64,000 nt of DNA from positions 431,562-495,561 of the forward strand of contig CAUYUJ010019937.1 of assembly GCA_963575745.1 (NCBI GenBank), in the 5' to 3' direction. Below the pieces are notes generated by a model that was not told the origin of the DNA, ran no database searches, and was given only the letters and a program-made list of their open reading frames with translations. The DNA comes from Prorocentrum cordatum (Eukaryota; Sar; Dinophyceae; Prorocentrales; Prorocentraceae). Shown piece after piece: positions 47,422 to 57,262 of this stretch. Made by a program: the position numbers and the translations under genes. Position 1 is the first letter of the stretch, and every line of letters starts with the position of its first letter.

Positions 47422-47823
47422 GCATAGGCTCAGAGGACGACGCATCGACCTCCATTCGCCCACTGATCGTCGACAGAGCGCGCGGATGGGCCATCGGGGG
47501 CCTACCGCCGATTTGTCCGCGATGACTCGACGATTCCAGCTCGATGTTCTCCCCCTGCTTGGGATACACTTCCTGGGGGGGTAACTTCCGCAACGGCGCT
47601 GGCATATCCGCCGCTAAACACCGGCCAAATCCAGTGCGTTCTTGCCACTGCGGCCCGTCTTTTGCCGTTTTCACTGGTTGCCCGTCGCCCCGAAAAAATA
47701 ACTTCGGCCTCCAAGGGTCTCGCGTCCTTACCACCCATCCTTAAGATAAGTGTTCGCTGTGCTTCGATGCATGGCCCTGCACTCGGGCCCAATATCCCTT
47801 GACCGCTCTTGCGGAGAGCCCCC
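47422..47823. other. No gene recognised
   Basis: Unique sequence. The minus frame (RKLPPQEVYPKQGENIELES) is open but shows no known motif. Confidence 0.4.
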
Positions 47824-47960
47824 TGGAGCTGCCTCTTCCTCCTCCTCCTTCTCCCTCCTCCTTTTCCTTCTCCTCCTCCCTCCTCCTCCTCCTCCTCCTC
47901 CTTCTCGATCTCCTCCTCCTCCTCCTCCTCCTCCTCTTCCTCCTCCTCCTCCTTCTATAA
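47824..47960. repeat. CTCCTC microsatellite
   Basis: CTC/TTC/CCT triplets. Artefactual Ser/Pro/Leu and Arg/Glu/Gly frames. Confidence 0.95.
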
Positions 47961-48044
47961 CCTTGAGAGACGCTCCCCCCTCGTACTGCCCCTCCGTGGG
48001 GCTCGCCCGCCTCCGCCTCCCTCTCGAGGCTGCCCCTCGTCCCC

Positions 48045-48165
48045 ACGCCGACGGCGCCGATGCATCGCCGACGTCGACGCATCGGCGATGCGTCGCCGAT
48101 GTTTCGGCGACGCGGCGCGATCCTCCGACCCCGTCCGCTCGGAGCCCCACTGGGAGATCCAGGCG
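48045..48165. mobile_element. CATCG-palindrome element family C, copy (partial)
   Basis: GATGCATCGCCGACGTCGAC, GCATCGGCGATGCGTCGCCG and the right end GCGCGATCCTCCGACCCCGT then CCGCTCGGAGCCCC. The left terminus is missing or diverged. Confidence 0.7.
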
Positions 48166-48309
48166 TCCAGGGCGGGGGGCCGCGGCGTCCGGCCAGGTGC
48201 GCCCGTGGGCCGTAGTCGCGAGGCTCCTGGGCGTCGCAGGATGCTCGAGCTTTGCCGAGGCACCGGCGATCGTCCGACTCCAGCGGAGCCTCGCACAGAA
48301 AGACGGGTT

Positions 48310-48525
48310 TCGCGGGCCCCCAGACGGTGTGGTGACCACACCGTGCGGTGAGTCGGTGGGGATTCGGGGTCACCGCACGGTTTTGGGACTCGGGTCGTTC
48401 TCCGAGGACGTCTCGGGCGACAGGGGCCTCCGGGGTCCCAAGACCGTGCGGTGACGGACCGTGCGGTGAGGTCTTGGAGGATTTCGAGGTCACCGCACGG
48501 TCCGTCACCGCACCGTTTGGGGACT
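48310..48525. repeat. Nested inverted repeats of ACCGTGCGGTGA
   Basis: ACCGTGCGGTGA or its complement occurs about seven times. The strongest pair is 48446-48472 (ACCGTGCGGTGACGGACC...) against 48490-48517, 27 bp with one mismatch, with a loop of about 20 bp. A weaker stem pairs about 48320-48350 with 48388-48402. Confidence 0.85.
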
Positions 48526-48655
48526 CCAAAGGGTTCATTTGCGCCGACACTGGCGCCCAAGCTGCCCGCGCGAGGTTGCGCGCAAGCGGCCTCGTTTCCA
48601 CCGCGGCGTGCCGCGCGGGCGGCCCGCGTGAGCTGCGGCCCGAGGTTGCCGTGCC

Positions 48656-48847
48656 ATGCCGCGCAAGACCCGTCTCTTCTCGTCGCTCGTCGTTTGGGAC
48701 CCCGCCTCTAGCAGGCTCACTGCGACGCCGGCGAAGGCGCTCAAGGTCGAATTCTGCGATGCGGAAGCACCGAGGGACACGGTGACGCCACTGGAAGCGA
48801 TGGGGTTCATTCTGGAACGATCGGGGCCGCGATCGATTCGAGGTTGA
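48656..48847 (+). CDS. Small open frame, unknown
   Basis: ATG 48656 to TGA 48845-48847, 63 residues: MPRKTRLFSSLVVWDPASSR, LTATPAKALKVEFCDAEAPR, DTVTPLEAMGFILERSGPR. Balanced composition and a real ATG make it better than most frames here. It could be an exon or a small protein. No motif recognised. Confidence 0.3.
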   Translation: MPRKTRLFSSLVVWDPASSRLTATPAKALKVEFCDAEAPRDTVTPLEAMGFILERSGPRSIRG

Positions 48848-48934
48848 ACGATCGACGCGGTGTCAAAAACTTTTGCGCGCGCCGACGCCGCACGAATTTG
48901 CCGTACCTCCCCTCGTTCTCGCCCTGGTGCGTCT

Positions 48935-48985
48935 CCCAAGAGGCCCTCGTCGCCACCGCTGGATTCGCTTCGAGACTGTGAAGGC
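48935..48985. repeat. Dispersed repeat family E, copy 3 (first half)
   Basis: GAGGCCCTCGTCGCCACCGC then TGGATTCGCTTCGAG aligns with 39278-39315 and 58370-58415. The half with the splice-like end is missing; a GAC microsatellite (49018-49080) follows. Confidence 0.6.
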
Positions 48986-49032
48986 CTTATGGCCTGTGCC
49001 GCCGACCCTGCAAGACGCTGACGACGACGACG

Positions 49033-49071
<39 letters not shown>

Positions 49072-49099
49072 TCGACGACCGCGAACCCACCGTACTTCC

Positions 49100-49275
49100 C
49101 CCCTCCCCTGGCCGGCGCGGCCGAGGCCCGGTGCATCGCCTGCGGCCGCCCGCAGCCCAGCGACTGGGTGCGGCAGGAGCGCACCCGCGGCGCGCGCGCG
49201 GCGCGCGCCTTCGGAGGCCCCCGGAGCCGCCTCGGCAACGGGGCCCCTGGGAACCTGGCGCTGCCTGGGCGTCGC
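49100..49275 (+). CDS. Candidate exon with CxxC motif
   Basis: Frame reads PPPLAGAAEARCIACGRPQP, SDWVRQERTRGARAARAFGG, PRSRLGNGAPGNLALPG. C-I-A-C plus following G-R-P-Q-P-S-D-W looks like half of a zinc-binding knuckle followed by a basic linker. Strong GC3. The partner CxxC was not found, so exon borders and family are open. Element C copy 5 begins about 30 bp downstream. Confidence 0.4.
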
Positions 49276-49303
49276 GTAGTTCTAGGCCTCCCAGATGGGG
49301 TCG

Positions 49304-49536
49304 GAGAGTCGATGGGGTCGAAGCATCGAGCCGCATCGCCGATGCATCGGCGATGCATCAGCGATGCGGCGATGCGGCTCGACGTGGGGCCAGAATTTCT
49401 CCACGCCGATGTCGCCGTTGAATCGCCGACGTCGCCGATGCATCGCGGGTGCATCGCCGATGCAGCGCTGATGCATCGTCGGTGTTTCGGCGATGCAGCG
49501 CGGTCCTCCGACCCCATCTACTCGGACCCCATCTAG
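49304..49536. mobile_element. CATCG-palindrome element family C, copy 5
   Basis: Starts AGATGGGGTCGGAG and ends CTCCGACCCCATCTA then CTCGGACCCCATCT, giving inverted termini of about 14 bp. The interior contains GTGGGGCCAGAATTTCTCCA, CATCGCCGATGCATCGGCG and many CATCGC units. Best full copy of the family with 63162-63352. Confidence 0.85.
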
Positions 49537-49929
49537 GAAACTTCTAGTAATGGAGAGGCGATAATCGGGAAACGTAAGACTCTAGTAATCACCCTTCACG
49601 TAGTCGATTCATCTTGAGCATGGACGACCAGGGTGTCACAGAGCGGCGCCCTCCTTCCCCCGTAGACTCCTAGCACAACGGCCTTCGGCCTGGCGGAGCA
49701 GGAGAACTACCAAGGGTTCTCCCTGGTGTACGCGTAACACTATACACCCAATTAAGATCAAGTCCCTCCCTCTATACGTTCACAAGGGGAAAATCACTCC
49801 CGGCCACTTCCATGCAACTGCGAATATCTCCACATATGAAAACGTCAGCGCCCAAACATGACAATGTTAACCAAGATGAGTAAACTTTCGTAACGGAGAT
49901 GTGCTCTAGAACTTGAGTTCACCTAGGGT
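49537..49929. other. AT-richer unique sequence
   Basis: Contains CGTAAGACTC at 49573, a possible left end of family B, but no supported gene. Confidence 0.5.
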
Positions 49930-50079
49930 TTTTGTTTTACGAGCGCGTATTGGACTTTGACTGTCCAGTTTTCGTGGGGTGCCTGCAGCGGAAGTTCCCA
50001 TCAAATTTCATTTGGGGTTTCGTAATTTTCCCGATGGCCCCGTCAGGCCAATCTAAGTTCCCCGTACCCGAGTCTTACG
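49930..50079. repeat. Dispersed element family B, copy 3 (diverged)
   Basis: TTTTCGTGGGGTGCCTGCAG and the right end GTACCCGAGTCTTACGTCTC align with family B. The left terminus is diverged or lies at 49573 with an insertion between. Confidence 0.65.
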
Positions 50080-50339
50080 TCTCCCCAAGAACAATGGGGG
50101 TCAGCGAGGGCTGTGCTGAAGGGGCCCTTTAGGGCCCAAGAGGGGGCCTCTAGGGCCCGCAAGGTTGACCTTTCTCCCCCCCCTTGCATTGTGCCCCCAT
50201 TGAGCTCAGGAGGGAAAGAAACACACAGACACAATTAATCGTCGATTCCCCGGAAAATGGGAAAATATGGTAAGTGGGGGGAAGACAAAAACCTAGACAA
50301 TATGGGACAATCTGGGGAATCTTTTTATTTGTGTGCATT

Positions 50340-50342
<3 letters not shown>

Positions 50343-50431
<89 letters not shown>
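50343..50431. repeat. GT dinucleotide microsatellite
   Basis: Near-perfect (GT)n of about 88 bp. Confidence 0.98.
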
Positions 50432-50432
<1 letters not shown>

Positions 50433-51368
50433 GGGCCCCTTCATGAGCGACGCCCGAGCTGCACTTTTTTCACAACGGGCGTGTTCGCCCAGTTTCGGGC
50501 TCTGGGACCCTCCGAGATCCGTCTGGCTCGAGAAATGGGGCGTACCGATGGGGTCCAGGGCTCGGGTCGTGGTTTTCGGCGACGTGTTGCAACTTGTAAG
50601 CAACGTCGGACCTGAGTCAGGAGGGGAAAAAACACAGAGGCACCATTCAATGCCGATTTTCACGAAGCTATTGGAAAATATGGGGAGTGGGGGGGAAGAC
50701 TAAAATTGAGAGAATATGAACATCTGGGGAATCATTGGCTTTGTGTGTTCCTGGGTCCCTTCACTGAGGGTACGGTACTGGAGGCCTCCTGGAAACCCTC
50801 CTGCGGAGCCCCCCCCTCCTGCGGAGCACTCATGCGGGAGGCCCTCTCGGAGGCGCCCCTTGGAAGCCTTGAGGCAGCTGCATTGTCTGCCAAGGTTGCC
50901 CATGGGTCGTTCAAAGTAGGTATTGGTATTTTTGGATTCTCAGATTCCAATCTGCTTTAAAAGCGCCTTCCTACAATGACCGAGTGGCTTCCCCTTTTCC
51001 GTCCTTCCAAGGCTACTTTCAACGCTTTTCTACTTCATGTTTCTACCTACTTCTTCCGACCGATGGGTCCTTGCATGGAGGGGGGGGTCGTGGCGAGGCC
51101 CGGGAGGACATCTGAACTCCACGCCAGTTGGGACTCACGTGCATGCCTGTTCGGCCCAGCGATGTTTGAAAAGGCAGCGGAGCGGGGTTCCCAGGGATCA
51201 ATCAGTGGCGAGGCGTCCTGGCTTCCATACAGTGCTAAGAACCTGTTATGTTTTGCAGGACATGTTCTTGGAACGTTCCTGGCTGAAACAGTTGTGTGTT
51301 AATGAATCGGCTCCATGTTGTAAGAACATTGCTTTTGCTATCAGAGCACCAAGAAGCTTCTCGTGGTG
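50432..51368. other. No gene firmly supported
   Basis: The plus frame 51075-51302 (MEGGVVARPGRTSELHASWD, SRACLFGPAMFEKAAERGSQ and following) is open from an ATG and protein-like, and 50830-50902 (MREALSEAPLGSLEAAALSA before GTTGCC) could be an exon. Neither has a recognised domain. Confidence 0.3.
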
Positions 51369-51430
51369 CCTATGAGGACGTGGCCTCACTGAGGTCCCCG
51401 TCTTCGCATCAGGGATGATCATTCGGGGTG
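51369..51430. repeat. Dispersed repeat family G, copy 3
   Basis: GAGGACGTGGCCTCACTGAGG, CCCCGTCTTCGCATCAGG, ATTCGGGGTGGTCTG, matching 19459-19520. Confidence 0.7.
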
Positions 51431-52412
51431 GTCTGACACATCGGCAGACAAAACCCCCTCTCCCTTGTGTTTTTGGCCCTCCTAGGGATCCTTTTTTGGT
51501 CCATCTTCTGAGGCCCCCTGGAAGCCCCTGGAGGCCGCCCTGCAAGCCCCAGCGGATGGCCCCGACATATTGCGCCAGACGCACTACTCCAGCTTACGGT
51601 ACCGTCTATTGCAGATCGCACCCTTCTCCTTTCTCCTGGCAGTCACACAAAGTGCCAAATAAGGAAAAAGGATCACGTGCGCAAGGGCACTCGTGCATAG
51701 TCGTCTCCTCGGCGAATATTCCCAAACTAGTACTCCGTACCCAGCGCGTTCGCTTCTGTCCGACGCTGGTCGCCGAATGGCCATTGCAATCGCTACCTCG
51801 TTCTGTGACGACAGTTCTGTAATGGGTTCATAAGATTGAGGCCGAACAGCGCGACCTGAATCGGCGTATAGTTGCATTCACATCGGAGTCAAACCACGTA
51901 CAGATGTGTATATATACACACATACATATCTCCCACAGCATCTGGAGATAGGTCGTGGGATGGCTAGGGCATGTCGAGGGACAGCAGGAGCCGTAATTGA
52001 GCTTGTCACGAATAGTCGAAGATTTCCTTTGAGACCATTGCGTCACCCTGCACATTTCATTGATGGCCCCCGCGTTTGGAAACACCCCGAGGGGGTCGAA
52101 CATAAACCTCCAGCGCGTCCTTTTCGTGTTGCCTGAGGCTTGGGCGTGCCATCAATGCGATGCGGGCCAAGCTGGCTCAATCCAGAAGGATCCAGCTTGG
52201 TAGCTAGTCGACATGGTAACAGCTCTCTGTCGCGGCCGCAGACGGGAGCTGCCGCCCGAAGCGGGCGGGCGGCGGGCAGGAGATCTTCGCCGAGCGCGTG
52301 CCGGTCTTGTGCCCCAGGCGCGCGAGGGCCCTCGCCGCGCCTCTGTGTTTGTCTGTCGCCAGCGACCTATTCCCAGGCCCCATTTCCGCGTTCCGCTCCG
52401 GGTAGACGGTGA
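51431..52412. other. No gene recognised
   Basis: Unique sequence of mixed GC. The frame around 52280 (GGGQEIFAERVPVLCPRRAR) is coding-like but short and unassigned. Confidence 0.4.
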
Positions 52413-52790
52413 ACTATGAGGAGGAGGAGGAGGAGGAGGAGGAGGAGGAGGAGGCGGAGGAGGAGGAGGAGGCGGGGGAGGAGGAGGAGGAGAAGAGGAG
52501 AAGAGGAGGAGGACGAGGAGGAGGAGGAGGAGGAGGAGTCTGTGCTGGTGGGGCCGTGGGGCCACTTGGTTCAGTGTTACTAGCAGCCAGCGGCCTCGCG
52601 CCGAGTGGCGCGAACAATGAAGAACGGGCGCCTCCCAGGAGGGGGGATGAGACGACGGGAGGAGGACGGAGGGTGGAGGAAGAGGCGGAGGAAGGGGGAG
52701 GAAGAGAAGGAGAGGGAAGAAGAGGAAGAGGAGGAGGAGGAGGCAGGCACAGGGGGAGGAGGAGGAACAGGGAGTGGAGGAGCAGGCGGA
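52413..52790. repeat. GAG/GGA microsatellite, interrupted
   Basis: Two purine-rich blocks (52413-52535 and 52650-52790) around a short unique segment. Poly-Glu/Arg/Gly frames are artefacts. Confidence 0.9.
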
Positions 52791-52867
52791 GAAGGAAGTC
52801 AGAGGCGAGACGGGCGAGGCAGCAGAGGAAAACGGCAGGGACGAGGAGGACGAGGACGACGAAGCCA

Positions 52868-52999
52868 GCGAGGATTGCAAGGAGAAGAACGAGGAGGGGA
52901 AGCTCACCAGCAGCAAGGGGAACAGCCCCTGGGGGCCGCCCCGCAGCTGTGGCGACGGTCTCGTCAAGCCGGACATCGTTTTCTTCGGCCGCGGACTCG
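52868..52999 (+). CDS. Sirtuin-like exon
   Basis: Frame reads EDCKEKNEEGKLTSSKGNSP, then WGPPRSCGDGLVKPDIVFFG and RGL. P-R-x-C-G-x-x-LVKPDIVFFG matches the strongly conserved sirtuin (NAD-dependent protein deacylase) segment after the zinc cysteines, just before the usual E-x-L-P. Only about 14 residues are diagnostic. A CCCCGCAG acceptor at 52945 could make the exon as short as 52946-52999, and GGACTCG|GTGCGG is a plausible donor. The upstream acidic stretch may be insertion or intron. The NAD-binding GAGxS and TQNID motifs were not found nearby, so this is a partial gene or relic. Confidence 0.5.
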
Positions 53000-53144
53000 G
53001 TGCGGTTAGTGCATTTGGTGTCGGCCGCTGCTGCTGTGTAGAGAGGTGTCGGGGGCTGGGGGTCATGCGTCGGATTGCGCACAGACAGCCCACCCACCCT
53101 GCCCATTTCGGTACTGGAAGTGTCCATTCGTGACCGATGAGAAC

Positions 53145-53250
53145 GCTCGCTACCGATTTTGCTTGCTTTGAATTTCGGTATTGGTCGCGAACGATTTGCT
53201 TTAGAATCGGTCGCGACCGATTTGTCGCGACAAATCGGTCGGATACCTTT
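53145..53250. repeat. Palindromic repeat family F, copy 1
   Basis: Cluster of AATCGGTCGCGACCGATT-like palindromes (ATTTGTCGCGACAAAT, TCGGTCGCGACCGA). Same motifs at 55160-55260 and 62158-62325. Confidence 0.85.
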
Positions 53251-53394
53251 TTTGGTTCACACAAGGGAAAACTCGTGTTACCCCCCATTCCTGCCCCCCT
53301 TCCCCCCCCCGTAACGGTAACGCCACGGCCCGGTCCAGTACCCGATCCCGGGCTTCTTCAGGCCTGTGCTGCACGCAGGCCCTTTACTGCCGCG

Positions 53395-53475
53395 GTGCCC
53401 GCGGGCGTGCACTATGGTGTTCGCAGGCACTGCGGTGTACAAGGGCGTTGTGGCGCACACGTCTGTCGTTGCAGC
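53395..53475. repeat. 18-bp GTGTACGCAGGCGTTGTG-type repeat, first cluster
   Basis: Consecutive 18-bp units such as GGTGTTCGCAGGCACTGC and GGTGTACAAGGGCGTTGT. Confidence 0.75.
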
Positions 53476-53639
53476 AGCAGCAGCACAGGCATAATTAGTG
53501 GGTGTACGCAAGCATTGTGGTGTAACCCCGTTTCCCGGATAATATGGAGTACCCCCGCCCCCCCCAACGGTTACTATCCCCGGGTCAGAGAGATTTGATT
53601 GTGGAGAGGGGCGGCGAGGCCCAATTTGATTATCGCTGA

Positions 53640-53770
53640 GGGAAGTTGCGAATCGAAATTGCTATATTCTTATGCTGACTAGCATCATCATAAAAACAAC
53701 AGTGAGCATGGCAATGGAGGTCTCACCATTTCAGCTTTCGCAAGTCACGAGCCAAGACCAAGGAGCGCCA
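53640..53770. repeat. Dispersed repeat family H, copy 2
   Basis: Same order of blocks as 8626-8745 (ATCGAAATTGCTATATTC, CTGACTAGCATC, GAGCATGGCAATGG, CACCATTTCAGCTTTCGC). Confidence 0.7.
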
Positions 53771-53862
53771 AGGACCTCCTTTGCGCAGGCCACCTTTAGA
53801 TGCGAGACCCGAGGACACCAAGGACAGTTTTGTGCCAGGCTCTAGTTACACGAGCGCCAAGG

Positions 53863-53865
<3 letters not shown>

Positions 53866-53921
<56 letters not shown>

Positions 53922-53992
53922 TATGATCATCATCACTATCATCATCATCATCATCATCATCATCACCATCTTCATCACCATCATCCTCGGCC
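53866..53992. repeat. ATC microsatellite
   Basis: Near-pure ATC triplets to about 53920, then interrupted. Confidence 0.97.
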
Positions 53993-54049
53993 GGGAGAAA
54001 CGCTTATCATTCCCCAGACCCCGGATGTTATGATCCCTAGGGCTTTAGT

Positions 54050-54990
54050 ATCACGGGCATGTGGGTACACATTTCAAGCCCTGTGGTGTACACGTGCGCC
54101 GTGATGTACACAATCGCTGTAGTGCGCAAGGTCGTTACGCAAACTCGCTATGATGTAAGCGTGCATTGTGGGGTATAATGTGCCCACGCATCTTTTCCTA
54201 TTGCCTCATCCCTCCTCATTTTCGTCGTCGTCCTCCATGCGCATAGAGGACGCGGTCATTGATGATGAGGAGGAAGAAGAGGAGGAGGAAGAGGAGGACA
54301 GAGGAGGAGGAGGAGGAGGGATAATCATAATATAGGTGGGCGCAGGCTGTGCGTGGTGCATCACGCAGGTCAGTTGGCGGCCTCGTGTACAGATTCTTGC
54401 AGCGAGCTTCTCTTAGATGATGGGTTGCACCTTGGAAGCGCTCTCTGAAAAAAGGCGCGGGCCCCGAGCCGTCGATCCCGTCGCGTGTTTTTGTTACTCC
54501 TGTTCCTCGTGTTGTTGCTGTTGCTCCTCTTCTTCTCCTGCGTGTATTCCCCCGGCAGACGCTGGTCCGCGATCCCCCAAGCCATGCGGTTCACGGACGT
54601 CGTAGTGCGCGAAGTTGCCATGACGTACGCAGTCGCTATGGCGTACACAGGCGTTGTGGGCCCAACATATCAGAGCGTTCCTTGGGCCAGAAAAAACAAA
54701 TACACACAATCAACCCAGATATTGACTGAGATACGTCCAGGCCCCCGACGATTTTCTGGATCTTGGTTCCGTCGGCGCCTTCAGGCTTGCGCAAGTTCGT
54801 GGTGTACGCAGGCGCTGCGGTGCCCAGGGGGTGCTGAAACATCAGCTGCGGTGCGCGCAGGCGCCGTGGTATGCGCAAGCGGTGTGACGCACAAATGTGC
54901 TGTGGTGTACACGGTTGTTACGTCGTACGCAGTCGCCGTGGTGCGCACACGTATTATTTGTGTAGCAGTACTGGTGCACAAAAACATTGC
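54050..54990. repeat. 18-bp repeat clusters, with open frame 54485-55129
   Basis: Degenerate 18-bp units (for example TGCGCGAAGTTGCCATGA, CGTACGCAGTCGCTATGG, CGTACACAGGCGTTGTGG) occur at 54050-54180, 54596-54660 and 54796-54990. In the plus frame 54485-55129 they read as hexapeptides such as VREVAM, TYAVAM, AYTGVV. Period 18 preserves frame, so the 214-codon frame could be repeat-driven rather than a gene. A GAGGA tract lies at 54260-54320. Confidence 0.7.
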
Positions 54991-55159
54991 GGTGTATGTG
55001 CCCGCGTCGGGTGCGCGGGCACTGGGCTTGGACGGCGACGACGCCGCCACAGGCGGTGCACCTCTGAGAGAGCGCGCCGCGGCCGCTGTTACTGTTATCC
55101 CCCACCCTTCCGCCCACTTTCCAGGGTAACGCGTGTCATTTCCCAAGAATAATACATTG

Positions 55160-55262
55160 TTTCTCGCGACCGGTCGCGACCGATTTTGAGATCGGTCGCG
55201 ATTGGTCGCGACCGATTTGGGGTGCCGTTCGGTCGCAAGCGGTCGCGATCAGAATATACGGT
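55160..55262. repeat. Palindromic repeat family F, copy 2
   Basis: CGACCGGTCGCGACCGATTT, ATCGGTCGCGATTGGTCGCG and GCAAGCGGTCGCGATCAGAA. Confidence 0.85.
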
Positions 55263-55717
55263 ATTCAATGATCTAGGCAGGTCTTCCAGGCTGGTCTCAA
55301 CATGGACTCAGCAGACTTGTTTGGGTAATTCGGGGCGGTCGCAACGCGCTGGCGCGTTCTGCGGCGGTGCCCTTGTGGCGCTCCGCGCCACAGGGTTGAC
55401 ATGTTGAGGCCTCCCGGGACTATTCGGGGTGCTTGGTGAGGCCTGCTTGGGTTTCTTGGGGGGCCTGCTGAAGCAAGCCGGGCCAGCTCAGCTGGGACCT
55501 TGGGCGGGCTGTTAAAGCACCGCCCGAAGCCTCACCAGGGTGGAGGGGATGTCCCATGAGGCGACGCAGAGTTCCGACGTCGCAAGCAAAAATGCAACGT
55601 CGTAGAAAACACGACTTGGGCCCTGGACGTTTTTTTCTGGTGCATTTTCAGGGCTGGATCCATCCGCGAGAGTCCCAGGGCACGGGGTAAAACAGGATCG
55701 CCAGGGCGATCGTTTTC
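55263..55717. other. No gene recognised
   Basis: Includes a small palindrome GTGGCGCTCCGCGCCAC at 55374-55390, resembling the core of element A without its arms. Confidence 0.5.
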
Positions 55718-56740
55718 TTATTCATTGAAGTGCCGAGCGGCGCGGGCCCTCGCACCCGCCCCTCCCCCCTCCTGGAGTAGATCCGGGTTGGTTTTTGGCG
55801 ATTGTTTCATGCAGGTGGAGTTTCTTCCGGAAAACGCACGGTTCCAAACAGTCGCACTAAGCAGAGGTCCGGCACCAGGCCCCCCCCTTTTCCGCCCAAT
55901 GCCGAAACGCCGAATAAGAAAACGCTCATGGGTGCGGAAAAATATACGACGCCAGCGTGTCAGGGCACCGTGGCGCCAAGTGAAGGCCTCATTGTTGGAG
56001 GCTCCGACTGCGGTCGTAGCGTGTCTGGTTGACCCAAAAGGGGGTACAGCTACAAGTGGGTGGTGCAATAGATTTGTGGGTTGCAATCGATTTGGAGCGT
56101 GCTGGACATTTTGGGACGTACGATGCTTCAAGTCATTGCGCCACCCCCTTTCAGCTGGACCCCCCTTTGGGCCACCTAAAACGTAGCCAGACCTGATTGT
56201 GTCGCGCGAGCCCCACTGTAGCTTGCAATTGCTAGCGTTGGTCTCTGAGGTCGTCACCATGATGCCATGATAAGCACACACACACACACGCCCTCCCCGG
56301 ACAAAATATGGGTGGTTCTCCCAGCATGCCCTTCCCCCAGTGGTGGGCGTGGGTGCGGAGAAGCAACCAGAAACATATGGCACCCACCCGCACCCAGGTG
56401 GGTTTGGCCGATTGGGGGGCTTCACCGTAAGTCGGGCGTGTCCCTGTACAGGAGGAATATTCAAAAATAGTCCGGGTAACATATTTGGGGGACGATGTTC
56501 ATGGTATTGTTGACGTTTGTTTGAATAATTCCTGATTGTTTCTACTTGCTCGTCCAGAATATGCCTGTAGGAGGACACGCCCGACCTAAGCATTACCTGC
56601 CCAGACCAAGACGGCATGGGAACGAAATTGAGGGGAGGTGGGAGTGGTGGCGTTGACGAGCAAGGATGGGAAAAAGGGGGGGGGAGTTGTGTCGGTGCCG
56701 AGTAGTGACGAACATATGGCTGGGCCTCCTCCTCCTCCAC
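55718..56740 (-). other. 340-codon open frame, coding status doubtful
   Basis: A GTG-initiated minus-strand frame open for 340 codons in DNA of only moderate GC, which is longer than expected by chance. It includes MLPGLFLNIPPVQGHARLTV and FFRTHERFLIRRFGIGRKRG. The plus strand of 55725-56186 is also open for 153 codons. No recognised domain, no internal repeats. Confidence 0.25.
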
Positions 56741-57179
56741 CCCTGCTCCTCCGCGGTTGTTCTACGCGTTCCCACCCGCTCGTGCGCGCCCAGTGTCGAG
56801 CGCGGCCCGTCGGCCCTGCCGGCCAGCGCTGCGAACAAAGAAGAGCAGTCACGACCATAGTTGTAGCTGCGAAGTGACGGAGACCCACCCGCGAATGACG
56901 GGTTCAAGCAAGATGAACATAGTGTTGTTGTGTTGTTGCTTGTCTTGCAGGTTGTACGACCATTGCTGAAACACGATTAGCTCTGACAGCGTTGGCATGC
57001 TCGACATTCGGCGTCGTTATCGGTGATGTGCACTTGTGTGCCTCCAAGAGCAAATTGCATTAGGCCAACATGCCGACCAGCGCGGTCGGTCCCCGCTGAA
57101 ATTCTGCTGGGCGCAGGCCAGCGGCATTTGTCAGCAGCGTGCGACGCGCCATCGACATCCCAGGCCGCCCGAATTGGGC
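56741..57179. other. No gene supported
   Basis: Unique sequence. Frames on both strands overlap without a clear winner. Confidence 0.4.
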
Positions 57180-57262
57180 CAGGGAAGTTGTCTGTGTCTT
57201 CGGGGAAGGCCGGGGGACTTCCCAGCCTTCTGAGGAGGCCTCCTCCTCCTCGCTTCCCCGCG
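57180..57262 (-). mobile_element. Hairpin element family I, inverted partial copy
   Basis: Read on the minus strand (GCGAGCCCGCGGGGAAGCGA, then GGAGGCCT, AGAAGGCTGGGAAGTCCCC, GGCCTTCCCC) it aligns with the first half of 63753-63946. The second half is absent. Confidence 0.6.

Noticed and set aside
47057-47584. Gene across the GA microsatellite
   Set aside because: The frame depends on the Arg-Glu dipeptide run from (GA)n, and the flanks have no recognisable domain.
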